A DNA stretch of 64,000 bases from Clitoria ternatea (Eukaryota > Streptophyta > Magnoliopsida > Fabales > Fabaceae): positions 110,438,501 through 110,502,500 of the forward strand of contig CM075669.1 in assembly GCA_037962975.1 (NCBI GenBank), given 5' to 3'. The position numbers were made by a program, and so were the translations under genes. The first letter of the stretch is position 1. Every line of letters starts with the position of its first letter. Shown here one piece after another: positions 60,384 through 64,000 of the stretch. Under the pieces are notes generated by a model that worked only from the letters and a program-made list of their open reading frames with translations, was not told the DNA's origin and ran no database searches.

Positions 60384-61020
60384 TTGGTGCCTAACCTCAC
60401 AGAGGCCATTCAACTTTATATTATTGTTGAAGCTCTACAACCTGGATCATCCTTTGCTTTATCTTTGGCAAAGAGTCCTTCAACGATGTTTGAGGAGTTC
60501 CGGAGGAAAGCTTCGAAGTATGTGGGCATAGAGATGCATCTGGAAGCCATAACTGCTAGACTGAAGCCATCAGCCCCTCCGCAGCAACCGCGAAGAGATA
60601 AGGAGAGGGTAAAGCCAGAGAGGCATGCACACAGAGATGACTTCATGAGTCTTAGACCTCAATAGCGAGATAGGCGTGTGGCCTCCTTCAACAACTACGC
60701 CCCGTTGAATTCCAGGCACTCTCAAATCCTGAGGGAGGTGGGCTAGCCCACGCTCAGTGTTTACGGGATAAGGAAACCTCCTCCATTGAAAAGGCCTGGT
60801 AACTTTCGAAAATATTGTGCTTTTCATGAGCAGGTTGGCCATACCACAGACGAATGCAAGGCGTTGAAGAATGCAGTGGAGACCCTTATTAGAGAGGGAA
60901 AGCTGAAACAGTGTTTATTCAAGGAGAAATCCTTAGACAAGCCAGACAGGATGGAAAAAAGAGGAAGGGATCATGATGATGAAGGTGACAATAGTCGTAA
61001 TCGGTCAGGAGGTTCATAGC
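60384..61020 (+). pseudogene. Tat-like gag, N-terminally truncated and broken
   Basis: It begins inside the gag capsid end: LTEAIQLYIIVEALQPGSSF and SPSTMFEEFRRKASKYVGIE, with a basic tail. After two stops (about 60663 and 60745) it continues with GNFRKYCAFHEQVGHTTDEC, a CCHC-type zinc motif, and LKNAVETLIREGKLKQ, a hallmark of Tat-lineage gag. No LTR or primer site directly precedes it. Confidence 0.83.
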
Positions 61021-61042
61021 TGCAGAGAAACAGAAGGGAGTA

Positions 61043-62686
61043 GTGATCAATGAAGGAGCTCAGCAGGACGGTATGCCTCAGCAGCAAAGGCAAGGTCAGT
61101 TTGAGGTGATTGATATGATCGCTGGAGGATTCGTTGGAGGAGGAGCGTCAATCACAGCTTGTAAGAATTACCACCGGATGATCCTATCAGTACAAGGAAA
61201 GCCTAGAGAATACCGCCCTTTCAGGGACGGCATGACGGCACCAGTGCTATCATTCACAGATGACAATTTTGGCCCAACGATTCCAAGAGGTGACGATGCA
61301 GTAGTTATCATCGCTGTCATAGCAAACAAGGATGTCAAGAGGATCCTCGTCGATCAAGGAAGTTCTTGTGATGTTATTTTTTATAATTGTTTCAAAAGAA
61401 TGGGTTTTAATGATGCAGATTTACAACCTTATACACAAGAGCTCACAGCGTTCAATGGAGCGAAGCAACCTACTAAGGGATATCTTGATACTCTCATTTC
61501 TTTTGAGGGTGAACCAGGAGCAAGAACGGTGAAGTCCAGGATCCTAGTGATTGACGTGGAGTCCCCGTATAACGGGATCATTGACCGTCCTACTCTGAAC
61601 ACTATGGAAGCAATCGTGTCTACCCTGCACCTCCTTATCAAATTTATCGACAAGAACAACGGTGTCTCATCCCTCCAAGGTGATCAAGAGATGGCCAGGT
61701 ATTGTTACAACCTGAGCTTGAATATGGTGAAGATGAAGGCGTTTAACAAGAAGAGGAAGTTGAATAATGGAGGAGCAACGACTAGTTCGGTCAGTTTGAT
61801 TGATTTGGACCCTAGAGCCGAGTTGAAGATTGACCCTCTCAATCCCTTAAAGCCCACGCCGGACGGAGGTTCTAGGGATGTTGTCTTAGGGGATTCCCCA
61901 GAGAAGGCCACACACATTAATGATAAGCTAGAGTCTATTATGGAGCAGCGCCTGTTAGCACTCCTCCAAGAATTCAAGGACCTTTTTGCATGGACTGCTG
62001 CAAACATACCTGGGATGGACCCTGATTTCTGCTGCCACAAATTATCTGTCTACCCAGAAACAAGGCCGGTCGCCCAGAAGAAGAGGAGATTGGAACCGGA
62101 AAAGCAGAAGGCAGCTTGTGAGCAAATGGAGGAATTGTTGAAGGCCGAATTTATTAAAGAGGTCCGTTATTCTTCTTGGCTTTCCAATGTAGTGATGGTG
62201 CAGAAGGCTAATGGCAAGTGGAGAATGTGCACTGATTATGTGGACCTCAACCGATGTTGCCTGAAGGATCCGTATCCACTCCCGAATATTGATCGTATGG
62301 TTGATGACTCATCTGGTTACCAATACCTCAGTTTGATGGATGCTTATTCAGGATATAACCAAATTCCGATGTGGGAGGAGGACCAGGAGAAGACGGTTTT
62401 CGTCAATGACCGCGGTGTCTTTTACTACACCGTTATGCCCTTCAGTTTGAAGAACGCTGGAGCTACATATCAGCGTATGATTAATAAGGTATTCAAAGGC
62501 ATGCACACTAAGTTGGTGGAGGTATACATTGATGATATTATTGCCAAGACTCGCATTGGAGGTGACCATGTTGATGATTTACGCCAAGTGTTCACTCAGT
62601 TGCTACAATATAACATGAGATTAAACCCGTTGAAGTGTACTTTTGCAGTCCCAGCTGGGAAATTTTTGGGTTTCATGTTAACCTAG
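61043..62686 (+). pseudogene. Tat-like protease and reverse transcriptase (547-codon frame)
   Basis: An open run with the Tat block IDMIAGGFVGGGASITACKN, a protease whose active site reads VDQGSSCDVIFYNCF (DQG, as is usual in this lineage), a linker, then the gypsy RT: AEFIKEVRYSSWLSNVVMVQ, NGKWRMCTDYVDLNRCCLKD, LMDAYSGYNQIPM, VMPFSLKNAGATYQRMI and the catalytic YIDDII. It closes FLGFMLT, then a TAG. This is the longest open frame among the retroelements here, so this copy is among the younger ones. In an intact element it would process and copy the RNA. Confidence 0.9.
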
Positions 62687-63330
62687 CGCGGTATTGAGGC
62701 CAATCCAGGCAAATATCAGGCTATATTGGACATGCAGAGTCTAAAGAATTTGAGGGAAGTACAGTCGTTGAATGGGAAAGTGGCCGCTCTGGCTCGATTC
62801 ATGCCTAAAATAGCGCATAGGTCCCTTCCCCTGTATAAAGTGTTGAAAAATCTAAGAAGTTTGAATGGGGACAGGAGCAGGAGCAAGCGTTCCAGCAACT
62901 CAAGGAAGTGTTATCAAGTCCACCGATCTTGGTAAAGCCAAACCCTGGTGAATCCCTTATCTTATACTTGGCAATTTCTGATGAAGCCTTGGGCATAGCA
63001 TTGGTCAAAGAGACTCCAGAGGGACAGAGGCCAGTATATTTCACTAGCAAGACATTACAAGGAGCAGAAAGCAGATACCAGAAGATAGAAAAGGCTGCTC
63101 TTGTAGTTGTATGGGCCTTATGGCGATTGAGGTTGTACTTCCACGCGCATCCAGTTCTGGTGAAAACGGATCTGCCGCTTCGTTCTGTGCTCAGTAAATC
63201 GGACCTCGCTGGGAGAATGATCAAATGGTCTATCGAGCTTTATGAGTTTGAGATTTCTTATGAACCTCGAGGAGCCATCAAAGCCCAAGTCCTGGCTGAT
63301 TGCGTTATGGAGATGACAGGGGTAGACCCA
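62687..63330 (+). pseudogene. Tat-like RNase H, frameshifted
   Basis: After the TAG the frame goes on RGIEANPGKYQAIL, then shifts near 62850. The frame from 62908 gives LILYLAISDEALGIALVKET, YFTSKTLQGAESRYQKIEKA and LPLRSVLSKSDLAGRMIKWS, the standard gypsy RNase H. Confidence 0.87.
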
Positions 63331-63720
63331 ACCATACCTCACACTCATTGGACCATTTATGTGGATGGGTCATCAAACAATAAAGGTTGTGGAGCTGGCG
63401 TTGTGGTGGAGAGCGATGACGGTGTGCATCTGGAGATTTCTCTTTGATTCAATTTCAAAACCTCCAACAACCAGGCTGAATATGAGGCATGTCTGGCTGG
63501 ACTTCGAGCGGCAATCAATATTGGCGCGACAGAGATGACATTGTGTAGCGATTCACAGCTGGTGATATCATAGATTCAAGGCGAATACCAGGTTCGTGAG
63601 CCCCAACTTCAATTGTATTTGAATTGTGTGAATGAGTTAAAAGGGAGGTTCGATGTGTTAGAGTTTAAACATGTTCCAAGAGAAGAAAATACTAGAGCGG
63701 ACATTTTATCAAGACTCACA
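63331..63720 (+). pseudogene. Second, archaeal-type RNase H (Tat lineage), two stops
   Basis: YVDGSSNNKGCGAGVVVES starts a second RNase H fold. After a TGA (63445) comes FNFKTSNNQAEYEACLAGLR, then LCSDSQLVIS, a TAG (about 63571) and IQGEYQVREPQLQLYL, ending NTRADILSRL. Acidic residues D, E, D and D are all present. A dual RNase H arrangement marks the Tat lineage. Confidence 0.9.
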
Positions 63721-64000
63721 AGTACAAAGCAGCCTGGCAGTATAACGACAGTGGTTCAGAGTATATTGACATCTCCCAGCATTCCTTTGTTCCCTTCTCT
63801 GAATGCTATAATGGTTAGCTCTTCCTACGACAATTCTTGGGTTACCCCGTATATCCGTTATCTGGCTGACGGACAGCTTCCTACCGATGAGAAGGAGAGA
63901 AGGAAGGTGAAAAGGGAGTTACCATATTTCACTATAGTTGATGGTGTTTTCTACAGAAGAGGACTCTCAGTGCCATATCTCCTCTGTCTAAAAGAGAGTA
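63721..64000 (+). pseudogene. Tat-like integrase, start only; cut by the window end
   Basis: TSPSIPLFPSLNAIMVSS, then SWVTPYIRYLADGQLPTDEK and PYFTIVDGVFYRRGLSVPYL: the linker and the beginning of the integrase zinc domain. It continues beyond 64000. Confidence 0.85.

Noticed and set aside
1..64000. tRNA or rRNA genes
   Set aside because: I looked for cloverleaf-type and conserved rRNA motifs by eye and saw none; a covariance-model scan would be decisive.

Overview
This window is plant nuclear DNA: GT-AG introns, an intact eight-exon membrane-protein gene, a decayed eukaryotic SRP-receptor beta gene, and nested LTR retrotransposons of plant lineages (Copia, Athila-like, Tekay/Del-like and Tat-like Ty3/gypsy) plus a hAT transposon. 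The mix and the style of the Athila elements suggest a dicot, perhaps a legume. That is inference; no marker gene proves the species.

Layout. 0.2-4.5 kb: the only intact host gene (plus strand, 324 aa, multi-pass membrane protein). 5.0-12.6 kb: a decayed Copia element (C1, minus) split by a hAT transposon at 6376-9787 with a perfect 8-bp target duplication. 13.6-19.7 kb: an unprocessed SRP receptor beta pseudogene (minus), one intron of which holds a second Copia element (C2, plus). 20.1-20.9 kb: a Copia gag fragment (C3). 20.9-27.5 kb: solo LTR 'A', itself interrupted by a 5.1-kb Tekay-like solo LTR (T1). 27.5-28.7 kb: remnant of an old Athila-like LTR (W). 28.7-54.7 kb: Athila-like element X (minus), split by solo LTR 'B' (30465-32336), a second Athila-like element Y (33588-42728) and a 4.2-kb Tekay-like solo LTR (T2, 44365-48540). 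54.7-60.4 kb: LTR debris, including T3, an AT-rich LTR-like block and an 802-bp solo LTR (S). 60.4-64.0 kb: a decayed Tat-like gag-pol that runs off the window.

Relative order read from the nesting: W before X; X before Y, B and T2; A before T1; C1 before hAT; the SRPRB pseudogene (or its parent gene) before C2. Target duplications were found by eye for C1, hAT, A, T1, B, Y, T2 and S.

The most interesting signal is not a gene. Athila-like elements W, X and Y carry arrays of 14-bp near-palindromes (CTCGCTTGAGCGAG in X, CACGCTTAAGCGTG in Y, a CCGC...GCGG form in W). They sit in pairs about 20 bp apart, and the pairs recur about every 61 or 71 bp. In X and Y the arrays lie both in the LTR and in the spacer between integrase and the env-like ORF. 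Two Tekay-like LTRs (T1, T2) carry an unrelated palindrome (TGAATCGATTCA) in the same layout: pairs 20-21 bp apart, pair repeat about 71 bp. The arms covary so that the palindrome survives. I infer a multi-site array for a dimeric host DNA-binding protein, laid out on one face of the helix and acquired separately by two retroelement lineages. An RNA-hairpin or repeat-expansion origin is not excluded.
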